A DNA stretch of 64,000 nucleotides, taken from the NCBI GenBank assembly GCA_964392985.1, contig CAYMSF010000019.1, positions 3,500-67,499 of the forward strand, in the 5' to 3' direction. Both the position numbers and the translations under genes were made by a program. The DNA comes from CAYMSF01 sp964392985. GTDB lineage: Bacteria > Verrucomicrobiota > Lentisphaeria > Victivallales > Victivallaceae. Shown here piece after piece: positions 26,491-34,958 of the stretch. Numbering within the stretch: position 1 is the stretch's first letter; every line of letters starts with the position of its first letter. The notes beneath the pieces were generated by a model. The model had not been told where the DNA came from. It ran no database searches and was given only the letters and a program-made list of their open reading frames with translations.

Positions 26491-28317
26491 ATGAAAAAAA
26501 CAATGTTTACATTTGTACTTTCCGGGTCGTTATCAACGTTGTTTTTAATTTTAAGCCCGGTTGCGAATGGAGAGGTCGATTCAAAACGCTCCACCGTTGA
26601 GGCAATTGACGAGGCGCATTCCGCACTTATGAACAAGTTTGTTGATAAGCACGGAGTGATTCTTGATTTTGTCGGGGAGATTCCAACGCCGGAAGAGTGT
26701 GCGCTGGGAAAACCCAATGCGTTAGGATGGTTCTGCCCTATTGAGAATGGTCCGATGTTCACCGGGATGTATCTTCCGGCAGTATGCGAGCGGGCGCGCC
26801 GGAGTGGCTCCTCCACAGATAAAGAACAGGCAAAAAAATTAGCACAAGGACTTCTCAAGTGTGCTTCAGTATCAGATGTCCCGGGTATGATTGTACGTGG
26901 AATGGCAACGGACGGCAAAAGCCACTATCCACTCGGTTCCGATGACCAGACCCATCCCTGGTTTCTTGGTCTATATGTCTACTGGAAAAGCGGAATTCCG
27001 TCAGAAACAGAAAAAAAAGAGATTGTCAATAAGGTCAGAGAGGTAGCAACTGTTCTTGAAGCAAACGGCTGGAAAGGACCTTGTGACGGAGATTTTAAAG
27101 GACAATTCCGGGGAGGGTTTAAAGGGGAAGGTTTTCGCGATGCCGCCCGATACTTGTTTATGTTGAGAGCTGTCTATGAAATGACAGGTGATGCCATCTG
27201 GCTGGAGCGGTATAAAAAGGCGATGACAGAACGTCCCGGCAAACGCGGAATGAGCCGTCTCGAAATATGTGCCGCCGGATATGAACCGGATATTGCCCGG
27301 AACAACTGGAGTCGGCAGAATGGTAATTTTTTTAATTGGATATATGTGGGTGCGCATTATTCTCTGAGGCAGCTTATCGAAATGGAAACGGATGCTGCGG
27401 TTAAAGAACAGTTGCAAATTGGATTGGATGCCAGCGCGAAAGAGGCGTTGCCCGGCATTGCCGACTCGAGTAAGTTTGACAATAATGACACAAAGGTTTT
27501 TGGAACTGCCAATTGGCGTGAGATATATACCCAGTGGTTCCCGCAAAAAACGCAAGCCGAGGCAATGAAACTTTCGGGAATGGTTGATTACAAGAAGCGC
27601 GGAGAACGCGGTAACTATGAGGGTCGGTTTGTTAACACCCCGCTGGCAGCGGCAGCCATCGTGGCGATGGCGGGAGATCCTTCACATCGTGATATTATTG
27701 AAAAGGCAGTAAGGCACTATGATTACAATAAACTTTACTCCTCACGATTCTTTTTTGCAGAATGCGCCTACTATGCCCCGGTATCAAGAGTCGCGCCACG
27801 ACCCGGGGTTGGACCGGCAAAACAAGATATCACAGTAACAAACGCGAATGAAACTGCAGTTGCTTCGCCGGCAAAAAATGACGTGAAAAAGTCGGTACCG
27901 GGCGAAGTGTTGATTGACAACAACTCTACTGATGTCACGGTTAATGGTGAATGGGGCTTAAGCAAGACCAGTTCCGTTCGTATTGGCGAAGATTATCTGC
28001 ACGACAAAAATAAAGACAAGGGCGGTAAAAGTGTTACCTACAAGGCTCAGTTGCCCGGAGCTGGGAAATATTGTGTGTACCTGTCCTGGACTGGTGGAGA
28101 AGCGCGTGCTTCTCGCGTTCCTGTTGACATTATTACGAAAAATGACAAACAAACGGTTTATGTGAATCAAAAAACGACGGGAAATCCCTGGAATTTGCTT
28201 GGTGAGTTTGAGTTTGCCGATCCGAATGTTTGTATAACAATTCGCACTGATGATGCGGAGGGTTATGTCATTGCCGATGCGGTTAAATTTGTTCCAGTGA
28301 CATCAGCAGCAAAGTAG
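26491..28317 (+). CDS. Secreted alpha-helical (toroid-like) protein with golvesin-type C-terminal domain
   Basis: The 608-residue protein has a signal peptide (about residues 1-27, ending ANG). Residues about 35-430 are helical with repeated aromatic motifs: NGPMFTGMYLPAVCERARR, KCASVSDVPGMIVRG, SHYPLGSDDQTHPWFLGLYV, AARYLFMLRAVYEMTGDAIW. This pattern suggests an (alpha/alpha)6 barrel as in GH88/GH105/GH127-like enzymes; no catalytic pair is certain. After a linker rich in Pro, Val and Thr, residues about 470-606 match the golvesin/CBM-like domain: VLIDNNSTDVTVNGEW, GAGKYCVYLSWTGGEARAS, WNLLGEFEF, GYVIADAVKFVPV. It is the first gene of a three-gene operon and has a shorter paralogue at 31708 lacking the extra domain. 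The enzymatic role is inference. Confidence 0.65.
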   Translation: MKKTMFTFVLSGSLSTLFLILSPVANGEVDSKRSTVEAIDEAHSALMNKFVDKHGVILDFVGEIPTPEECALGKPNALGWFCPIENGPMFTGMYLPAVCERARRSGSSTDKEQAKKLAQGLLKCASVSDVPGMIVRGMATDGKSHYPLGSDDQTHPWFLGLYVYWKSGIPSETEKKEIVNKVREVATVLEANGWKGPCDGDFKGQFRGGFKGEGFRDAARYLFMLRAVYEMTGDAIWLERYKKAMTERPGKRGMSRLEICAAGYEPDIARNNWSRQNGNFFNWIYVGAHYSLRQLIEMETDAAVKEQLQIGLDASAKEALPGIADSSKFDNNDTKVFGTANWREIYTQWFPQKTQAEAMKLSGMVDYKKRGERGNYEGRFVNTPLAAAAIVAMAGDPSHRDIIEKAVRHYDYNKLYSSRFFFAECAYYAPVSRVAPRPGVGPAKQDITVTNANETAVASPAKNDVKKSVPGEVLIDNNSTDVTVNGEWGLSKTSSVRIGEDYLHDKNKDKGGKSVTYKAQLPGAGKYCVYLSWTGGEARASRVPVDIITKNDKQTVYVNQKTTGNPWNLLGEFEFADPNVCITIRTDDAEGYVIADAVKFVPVTSAAK

Positions 28318-28396
28318 GGTTGATGAATAGAAATATCTGATTTCAAATAATAAAAATGTGATTTGTTCCGGATTTAATTACACAACGGGGTTTATT

Positions 28397-31300
28397 ATGA
28401 CAGTTCAAACAAATTGTTGCCGGCTGATAATCAGCGTGATGGTTTTTTCTCTGATGACGGTTACGTTGCTGGCGCAAAACGCAGACAATGTCCCTTTTGA
28501 AAAAATTGTGCCGGCAAATTTGACTCCGGAACAACGTGACAGCGTCAATCTTGAACCTGAATACTCTGATGCTTTTTATGGTCAAGTGGATCGTCTCTAC
28601 CTTAATGGATTCTGGAAGTTCAAACCAGTGTTGAACCTGTTAAAACGTGACGGCAGTAAAATTGTTGCGATTGATCCTAAAGCAATTACTCCGCCAGTTT
28701 CTGACGTTGGTCTGGAAAAAGGTTATTTCCGCGCGGATTATGATGTTTCCGGATGGGAAGATATGCCAGTGCCATGGACATGGAACATGCCCGTGGACAG
28801 GGGGTTTAAGAAAACTGCTTTTGCCGGTCTGGGATATTACCGTACCGCGTTTCAGATTCCCGCGGACAAGAAAGGCAAGCGGGTTGTTCTCCATTTTGAT
28901 TCGGTCAACACCGAATGCAAAGTGTGGCTCAATGGTGTCTTTATCGGCGAACACAAAAATGCTCGTTACACCCGTACCATGCCTAATATGATCGGGCGGA
29001 AACTGTGGATGGATCAATTTGAACTGGACATTACCGATGTGGCAACTTTTGGACACGTGAACACTTTGACTCTGCGCGTTTATGACAGCGGTCAACCGAT
29101 AGAATGGAACAATATTCCAAACGAAGGTGGTATTGTAGGTCCTGTTCAGGTTGATTTTCGTGAAACCGTGGATTTTGATGAAATATTGATTACTGCAAGT
29201 CCTGACAGCGGCATTGTGACTATCCAGGCGCATGCCGTGAACAAAGGTACTGAACCTGTTACTCTTGCGCTGTCGGCGCAAGTTGAACCGTTCAAGTCGA
29301 AATTTTATACGCCTCCGGCATCGGCATCGGGTACGGTTGTAGAACTGGGCAAAGTGACCTTTCCTAAAGGCGAAAGCCGTCATTCATTTTCTTTCAAGAT
29401 AAAAAATCCGGTATTATGGGACATTAACTGTCCTGCGCTGTACCGGTTGCGCCTTGTTGATGGCAAACGGATACTTGGACAGTCACGTTTCGGTTTCCGC
29501 AAGATGGAAGTGGCGGGAAAACAGTTTATGCTCAATGGACGCCCGATTTTTCTGCAGGGGCTTCAGGCGGAACCCTGGGGCATGTATCAACAAATACTGG
29601 TGTTCAACAAGGCGGACATCATTCGGCAGGGATGTATATTGTTGAAAGAGGCCGGCTTCAACTCCTGGCGGGATAACGGTGGTTTTCAACCCCAGAATCT
29701 TACTAAAGTAGTGTTGGATATTCTTGATGAACTTGGTTTTGTCGTCCAAACCGATTTTTCTCCGGAACTTCGCATGCTGGATCCGGACGAACGCCGCCCG
29801 GAAGCAATTACCGCGGTGAAGCTTGGCGATATTCTCAATCCTGACAATTCGATCAGTCCCTACGGTCAGGCGACACTGCGGCAGTGGCTGGTCTATACCT
29901 ACAATCACCCGGCAATCTGCCTTTTTACCGGTGGCAATGAAATCGGCTTCCCGAAAGGCGAAACGGAGAAGACGATGGCAGATTATTTGACGGCCTTTTA
30001 TGGATACATGAAGGCCAACGACATGCAGAAACGTCCAGTGACATCTTCGGCGGGCTTGATGATTTATGGCAAGTGGAAAACTCCGGTTCCCGCCGACTAT
30101 TATGATTATCACTGTTATGCTGAAGAGGTTATGGGACACATGGATTTCACAACTACCAATCAAAACGCGGTATTTAAACGATTGGCGGGTATATATGGCT
30201 CGATTGACAAACCGGTAATTCTTGGCGAATGCTGCGGCTACACCTCGGCCAATAATAATCTCCGTCCTGATTTGCAGGCACTTTTGAAGTCGGATAACAT
30301 CGACAAGAGCGCTTATGTAAACTGGGCAAATCTTAACAATAACTCTCCGCTGAAGGATTATTGGGATATTGTTGCGCGGCAGGGATATGTCACTTATGCC
30401 GGAATCCGTTCTGCTGTCAGTCATGAGGCGTTGGTGGAATCCACTGCGAAATTAACAAGCGAATTTATCCGGCGCTTACGTTCTGATACAGATTTCCATG
30501 CCGGTTTTATGACGACGCGACTTGATTTTACCCGGTGGGGACTTGTGCCGGCAAATGCATTTTTAACATCCGGCGGGGTGTTGGATATGATTGCAAAAGT
30601 GCGGACCAATCCTGAATTTATCGCTCAACGTCAGGCCTTGGCGCCATTGACGGCAATACCCAATTTGCATGACCGTCACTTTTTTGCCGGAGAGAACGCG
30701 AAGATTAAAATTATGTTGCTCAATCAACAGTATGCAACCACAGAAACCAATCTTACCGTCAATCTCTTAATAAAAGACGGCAATGGGAAAACAATATCTT
30801 TTGCTAATGAATCTTATCCGCAAGTACCGGAATATGCCCGCATTGAGCGAACTGTTACGCGGACCATTCCAACTGATTGTCCTGCCGGAGATTACTCGCT
30901 GGTTGTATCATTGCGGCGTGGCGATGGGGTCGTTAATGAAATCGCCACACCGATATCCGTATTTGTCCGGAATAAACCTGCGGTGGAGGTGGTTCGTAAA
31001 ATAGCGTTTTATAATCGGGAGACGAAGGGCGAAAAGTCAACACGACATCTTCTCGAAGATCTGGCAATACCTCATACTCCGGTTAATGATATGCATCGAA
31101 TTGACGACTTCGATTTGCTGATTATTGGTGCAAATTCCCTTGATTCAACTTTTACAAATAACGTTAGCGTGGAAAAAATAGAGAAATGGTTGAAAAATGG
31201 CGGGCGCATCGTCTGCTTTGAACAAGCCAAAGAAGGAGCAGTACCATTTGTTGAGGGAATGAAATATAAACCTGCCGGAAATATGCTCTTTGCCGATGTC

Positions 31301-31711
31301 ATTGACGGTGTTCATCCCGTTTTGTCAGGGTTGAACCGTGGAAACTGGGAACTTTGGAACGGTGAAGGAGTGAAGACCGGTCATGCTGTCGATGCCGGTC
31401 CAAAATCAGTTTACAGGACATTGTTGATACCGATGCCGCAAAGTGTGGTTATCAGTGGCGCAAACCGTACCTGGCGGGACAAAGATCCGCTGATTTTCGG
31501 GATGGTTGCAGGCGAAGTGAAAGTTGGCAAAGGCATGGTTTTCTTCTCTCAACCATTGGCAACTGCCCGTTACGGCAGCGACCCGGTTGCAACTGTTTAT
31601 TTACAGAATGTCTTGCAATATACCCTTGGCAAGCAGTGGACTGGCGAATTTGCCAAACCTGTAAACAATGTCAATAATAGTCAAGATATGAAGAAAGAGA
31701 CAATAAAATGA
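28397..31711 (+). CDS. Secreted GH2-family glycoside hydrolase (beta-galactosidase-like)
   Basis: The start at 28397 is favoured because the signal peptide (CCRLIISVMVFSLMTVTLLA) begins there, giving 1104 residues. The GH2 order is clear. A jelly-roll sugar-binding domain shows VPWTWNMPVDRG, GYYRTAFQIPADKKGKRVVLHF and VWLNGVFIGEHKNARYTR. An Ig-like domain and a TIM barrel follow (FMLNGRPIFLQGLQAEPW). The acid/base is Glu515 in FTGGNEIG and the nucleophile is Glu611 in PVILGECCGY. The C-terminal third has Ig-like domains and a flavodoxin-like domain (DFDLLIIGANSL, IEKWLKNGGRIVCFEQA), as in large PVC beta-glycosidases. It overlaps the next gene by ATGA, so translation is coupled. Exo-acting beta-galactosidase or beta-glucuronidase are both possible. 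Confidence 0.85.
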   Translation: MTVQTNCCRLIISVMVFSLMTVTLLAQNADNVPFEKIVPANLTPEQRDSVNLEPEYSDAFYGQVDRLYLNGFWKFKPVLNLLKRDGSKIVAIDPKAITPPVSDVGLEKGYFRADYDVSGWEDMPVPWTWNMPVDRGFKKTAFAGLGYYRTAFQIPADKKGKRVVLHFDSVNTECKVWLNGVFIGEHKNARYTRTMPNMIGRKLWMDQFELDITDVATFGHVNTLTLRVYDSGQPIEWNNIPNEGGIVGPVQVDFRETVDFDEILITASPDSGIVTIQAHAVNKGTEPVTLALSAQVEPFKSKFYTPPASASGTVVELGKVTFPKGESRHSFSFKIKNPVLWDINCPALYRLRLVDGKRILGQSRFGFRKMEVAGKQFMLNGRPIFLQGLQAEPWGMYQQILVFNKADIIRQGCILLKEAGFNSWRDNGGFQPQNLTKVVLDILDELGFVVQTDFSPELRMLDPDERRPEAITAVKLGDILNPDNSISPYGQATLRQWLVYTYNHPAICLFTGGNEIGFPKGETEKTMADYLTAFYGYMKANDMQKRPVTSSAGLMIYGKWKTPVPADYYDYHCYAEEVMGHMDFTTTNQNAVFKRLAGIYGSIDKPVILGECCGYTSANNNLRPDLQALLKSDNIDKSAYVNWANLNNNSPLKDYWDIVARQGYVTYAGIRSAVSHEALVESTAKLTSEFIRRLRSDTDFHAGFMTTRLDFTRWGLVPANAFLTSGGVLDMIAKVRTNPEFIAQRQALAPLTAIPNLHDRHFFAGENAKIKIMLLNQQYATTETNLTVNLLIKDGNGKTISFANESYPQVPEYARIERTVTRTIPTDCPAGDYSLVVSLRRGDGVVNEIATPISVFVRNKPAVEVVRKIAFYNRETKGEKSTRHLLEDLAIPHTPVNDMHRIDDFDLLIIGANSLDSTFTNNVSVEKIEKWLKNGGRIVCFEQAKEGAVPFVEGMKYKPAGNMLFADVIDGVHPVLSGLNRGNWELWNGEGVKTGHAVDAGPKSVYRTLLIPMPQSVVISGANRTWRDKDPLIFGMVAGEVKVGKGMVFFSQPLATARYGSDPVATVYLQNVLQYTLGKQWTGEFAKPVNNVNNSQDMKKETIK

Positions 31712-33036
31712 TGTTAAATAAAATACTAAAAAGTGTTATATCAGTGGCGATTTTGATGGCTTTGATTATGACCGTTACCGCTAATGATGATGTTTCCGGC
31801 ACAAAACAATCAACCAGTGACGTTATCGAAAAAGCGCATAATGTCCTTTGGAGTTTCTTTGTTGACCGGCATGGCATTATTTTGGATTATGTCGGAGAAG
31901 TACCAACACCGGAAGATTGCGCATTGGGAAAACCGAATGCCATCGGATGGTGGAGCCCAATTGAAAATGGTCCGATGTACACCGGTGTCTATCTGGCGGC
32001 AATGTGCGAACGTGCGCGACGCACCGGCGAACCCGCAGATAAGGGCAACGCAAAAACACTGGCAAAAGGATTACTAAAATGTGCATCGGTGTCGGATGTG
32101 CCTGGAATGATTGTGCGGGGCATAGCCAGTGACGGCAAAAGCCATTATCCGCTCGGTTCTGATGACCAGACCCATCCATGGTTTCTCGGCCTGTATGTTT
32201 ACTGGAAGAGTGATCTCTCCTCAGAAACAGAGAAAAAGGAAATCGTCAATAAGGTAAAGGAAGTTGCCGGGGCGCTTGAGTCAAATGGCTGGAACTGCCC
32301 CTGTGACGGCGCTTTCAAAAAACAATTCCGTGGAGGATTTAATGAAGGCGATTTTCGAGCCGCGGTGCGCTATTTATTCATGCTGAAAGCCGTTTACGAA
32401 ATGACTGGTGACGCTGTCTGGTTGGAACGTTATAAAACTGCGATGACCGAACGCCCTGGAAAACGCGGACTTACTCGGTTGGAATTATGTTCTGCCGGTT
32501 ATGGTCCTGACATCGAATACCACAAATGGGATAAAAAAACATGGGCGTGGTGGACTTGGATATACGTTGGCGCGCAGTCATCATTAAAGCAGCTTGTCGA
32601 TATGGAAACAGATCCGGAGATCAAGGCAAAGTATCAGGCCGGGCTTGCTGCCAGTGCCAAAGAAGCACTGAAAGAACTGGCCCAATACAATAAATTTGAT
32701 AATCAGGATACTAAACTTTTCGGAGAGAGCAAATGGCGTGAAGTATATACCGAGTGGTTTCCGCAAAAAACTCAGGCAGACGCGGGAAAACTTTCTGACC
32801 GTCGTAATCAACAGAAAGGCGGTGAGCGTTCTAACTACGAAAAACGATTAATGGGATCGCCGTTGGCGGCAGCGGTTATCGTGGCAACCGCCGGTAATCC
32901 TGCACACTTTGAGCTGGTGGCAAAAGCCATAAATCATTACGACTATGAAAAACTTTTTCAATCGCGTTTCCTCTATGCGGAATGCGCTTATTACGCCTGT
33001 CCTGCAGGTTTTGATTCTAATAAAACCGGTAAATAA
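31708..33036 (+). CDS. Secreted alpha-helical (toroid-like) protein, short paralogue
   Basis: This 442-residue protein is a close paralogue of the protein at 26491. It shares SVSDVPGMIVRG, SHYPLGSDDQTHPWFLGLYV, the YEMTGDAVWLERYK block and the C-terminal HYDYEKLFQSRFLYAECAYY. It has its own signal peptide (ILKSVISVAILMALIMTVTA) but ends where the golvesin-type domain of the longer copy would begin. The two copies flank the GH2 gene in the same orientation, which points to a duplication followed by domain loss or gain. Both probably act on the same polymer, with the longer one bound to sugar or cell wall. The start ATG lies in an ATGA overlap with the GH2 stop. The catalytic residues are not identified. 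Confidence 0.65.
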   Translation: MMLNKILKSVISVAILMALIMTVTANDDVSGTKQSTSDVIEKAHNVLWSFFVDRHGIILDYVGEVPTPEDCALGKPNAIGWWSPIENGPMYTGVYLAAMCERARRTGEPADKGNAKTLAKGLLKCASVSDVPGMIVRGIASDGKSHYPLGSDDQTHPWFLGLYVYWKSDLSSETEKKEIVNKVKEVAGALESNGWNCPCDGAFKKQFRGGFNEGDFRAAVRYLFMLKAVYEMTGDAVWLERYKTAMTERPGKRGLTRLELCSAGYGPDIEYHKWDKKTWAWWTWIYVGAQSSLKQLVDMETDPEIKAKYQAGLAASAKEALKELAQYNKFDNQDTKLFGESKWREVYTEWFPQKTQADAGKLSDRRNQQKGGERSNYEKRLMGSPLAAAVIVATAGNPAHFELVAKAINHYDYEKLFQSRFLYAECAYYACPAGFDSNKTGK

Positions 33037-33041
33037 ATATA

Positions 33042-33064
33042 TATACTCAACCTTATTGAGTATA
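33042..33064 (+). terminator. Hairpin after the GH2 operon
   Basis: TATACTCAA (33042-33050) and TTGAGTATA (33056-33064) form a perfect 9-bp stem with a five-base loop just after the stop codon at 33036. There is no following T run, so it may stabilise the 3' end or act as a weak terminator. Confidence 0.4.
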
Positions 33065-33241
33065 ACATAGACTTGGTTTAATGTCTTGAGTTGTCCATTT
33101 AGCAACATATTAATTGCCTGTCTCCGAAATGACACGGGCAAGGCAAGACAAAGACAGCAATTGTCTCGTATTATTGACACTGCTGGATGATGAATTGGAA
33201 CAAAAATTAAACTATATAGGAACAATATCTACCATTTTGCA

Positions 33242-33297
33242 TTAACAAATTTGTAATAAAAACCGGAATGGCTATATTAATTTAACAAATTTGTAAT
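33242..33297 (+). promoter_or_regulatory. Paired activator-type sites upstream of the sigma-54 activator gene
   Basis: The 16-mer TTAACAAATTTGTAAT occurs twice without change, at 33242-33257 and 33282-33297, 40 bp apart. Its core ACAAATTTGT is a perfect palindrome. It resembles the pair TTGACAAAATTGTAAC / TTGACAAAAATGTAAC upstream of the secretin operon. The pair lies 60-115 bp before the start codon of the enhancer-binding protein and may be its own binding site. The rest of the 33065-33241 gap shows nothing recognisable. Confidence 0.5.
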
Positions 33298-33357
33298 TCT
33301 GTGGGTTGGGTTTATTGATTAAATAACAGTGTAACAATTTTATAGGGGGGGAATTTG

Positions 33358-34890
33358 ATGGATAAGCCTGGAAACCTTGAAATGGCGGTCTTAAATCAGA
33401 TCAGCCATGTATTAGTGCATCAAAAAAATGTTTCGGCATTGATGAAAGAGATTTTGGATATTCTTTACCGCGAAATGGGGTTAAAGCGCGGAACTTTCAC
33501 GCTACGACGCGGAGATGTACTGTTTATTGAAGCGTCTCACGGGTTGAGTGATGCTGAAATAACCCGGGGCAAATATCATATTGGCGAGGGCATTACCGGA
33601 AAGGTGGCGGCGACATGTCAACCACTGGTCATTCCGGATATTTCTCAGGAACCTGGATTCCTGGATCGTACTCAGGCGCGTTCTACCGAGAGGAACATTG
33701 CGTTCATTTGTGTTCCTGTTATCCATGATGGCGAAGCAATCGGAACATTGAGTATTGACCGGGAGCGGAGTGCTAATATTAACCTGGACCGGGATTTATA
33801 TCTGGTGGAAACGGTGGCGAACATCGTTGCAGATGCCGTTGCGATGAGCGTGAAAGAACTTGAAGAACGGGAAAAACTGCTGGATGAAAACCGGCGTTTG
33901 AAGATTGAACTTGATAAAAATTTACGCCCGGGAAATATTGTCGGCAATTGCAGCAGTATGCGCGCTATTTACGCGATGATTGCTCAGGTTGCGGACAGTA
34001 GCGCAACAGTGCTGATTCGCGGCAGTTCCGGAACGGGAAAAGAGTTGGTGGCGCGAGCGATTCACCATTCCAGCATTCGCAAAGATAAACCGTTCGTCGC
34101 GGTTAATTGCGCGGCGCTACCGGAAAATCTGATTGAAAGTGAATTGTTCGGACATGAAAAGGGTTCGTTTACCGGCGCCGTCAGCCGTCGTACCGGCAGA
34201 ATTGAATCTGCCAACAACGGGACGTTGTTTCTTGATGAAATTGGTGATCTTGGTCAGGCGGTACAGGTAAAGTTGCTACGGTTCCTTCAAGAGAAAACTT
34301 TTGAGCGCATCGGCAGCAATGAAGAGATCAAAGTCGACGTTAGAATTCTTGCCGCGACCAGCCGTAATCTGGAAAAATTAATGGTGGAAAACCGTTTTCG
34401 TGAAGATTTGTATTACCGGCTGAATGTTTTCCCCATCCACGTTCCTGACTTGAAGGACCGTCGCGCTGACATCATGTTGCTGGCAGATAACTTTCTCGAA
34501 AAATATAACCGGATGTATGACCGCACTATCAAGCGGATTTCAACACCGGCAATCAATATGATGATGGCATATCATTGGCCCGGCAATGTCCGGGAGCTGG
34601 AAAACTGCATTGAAAGAGCCGTTCTGACTGCCAATGACGATGTTATTCATGGTTATAACCTGCCTCCGTCTCTGCAAACGGGTCAGGCGACAAATACGGC
34701 TACGATTGTTCCAGAGAAAAATGCCGACATGGATACTTTGGTCTCATCGTTTGAGCGTGAATTGATCGTTGATGCTTTAAAACTGAAGCGCGGCAACGTT
34801 GCGGCCGCCGCCAGACAACTCGGCATTACTCAGCGTATAATTCATTATAAAATAAAAAAACTGGCGATATGCAGCACGATGTACACATGA
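33358..34890 (+). CDS. Sigma-54-dependent activator (GAF-AAA+-Fis; NifA/NorR-like)
   Basis: The 510-residue protein is read from ATG 33358, directly after a TTG and behind a GGGGGG ribosome-site run. An N-terminal GAF domain (residues about 15-165, FLDRTQARSTERNIAFICVPV) would sense a small ligand or redox state. A coiled linker (VKELEEREKLLDENRRLKIEL) follows. The AAA+ domain has Walker A GSSGTGKE (about residue 222), the sigma-54 contact loop as GSFTGA (about 268, a known variant of GAFTGA) and Walker B GTLFLDEIGDL (about 287). Sensor/arginine-finger motifs LNVFPIHVPDL and HWPGNVRELENCIERAV follow. A Fis-type helix-turn-helix is at the end (AAAARQLGITQRIIHYKIKKL). It needs RpoN, which is not in the window. 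Likely targets are the secretin operon and itself, by shared sites. Confidence 0.92.
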   Translation: MDKPGNLEMAVLNQISHVLVHQKNVSALMKEILDILYREMGLKRGTFTLRRGDVLFIEASHGLSDAEITRGKYHIGEGITGKVAATCQPLVIPDISQEPGFLDRTQARSTERNIAFICVPVIHDGEAIGTLSIDRERSANINLDRDLYLVETVANIVADAVAMSVKELEEREKLLDENRRLKIELDKNLRPGNIVGNCSSMRAIYAMIAQVADSSATVLIRGSSGTGKELVARAIHHSSIRKDKPFVAVNCAALPENLIESELFGHEKGSFTGAVSRRTGRIESANNGTLFLDEIGDLGQAVQVKLLRFLQEKTFERIGSNEEIKVDVRILAATSRNLEKLMVENRFREDLYYRLNVFPIHVPDLKDRRADIMLLADNFLEKYNRMYDRTIKRISTPAINMMMAYHWPGNVRELENCIERAVLTANDDVIHGYNLPPSLQTGQATNTATIVPEKNADMDTLVSSFERELIVDALKLKRGNVAAAARQLGITQRIIHYKIKKLAICSTMYT

Positions 34891-34958
34891 AGCATCACCG
34901 GTTATGCTGGAACATTGGCAATAACAAGCAATAAACCGGACATTTAAGGGGTATTTTT

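Noticed and set aside
28640..30424. Two long minus-strand frames of 247 and 313 codons
   Set aside because: Both are antisense to the GH2 gene, lack ribosome sites and have compositions typical of shadow frames.
33329..33345. Third copy of the activator site (GTGTAACAATTTTA)
   Set aside because: The spacing within the core differs from the four good sites, and the match is mainly AT-rich sequence.
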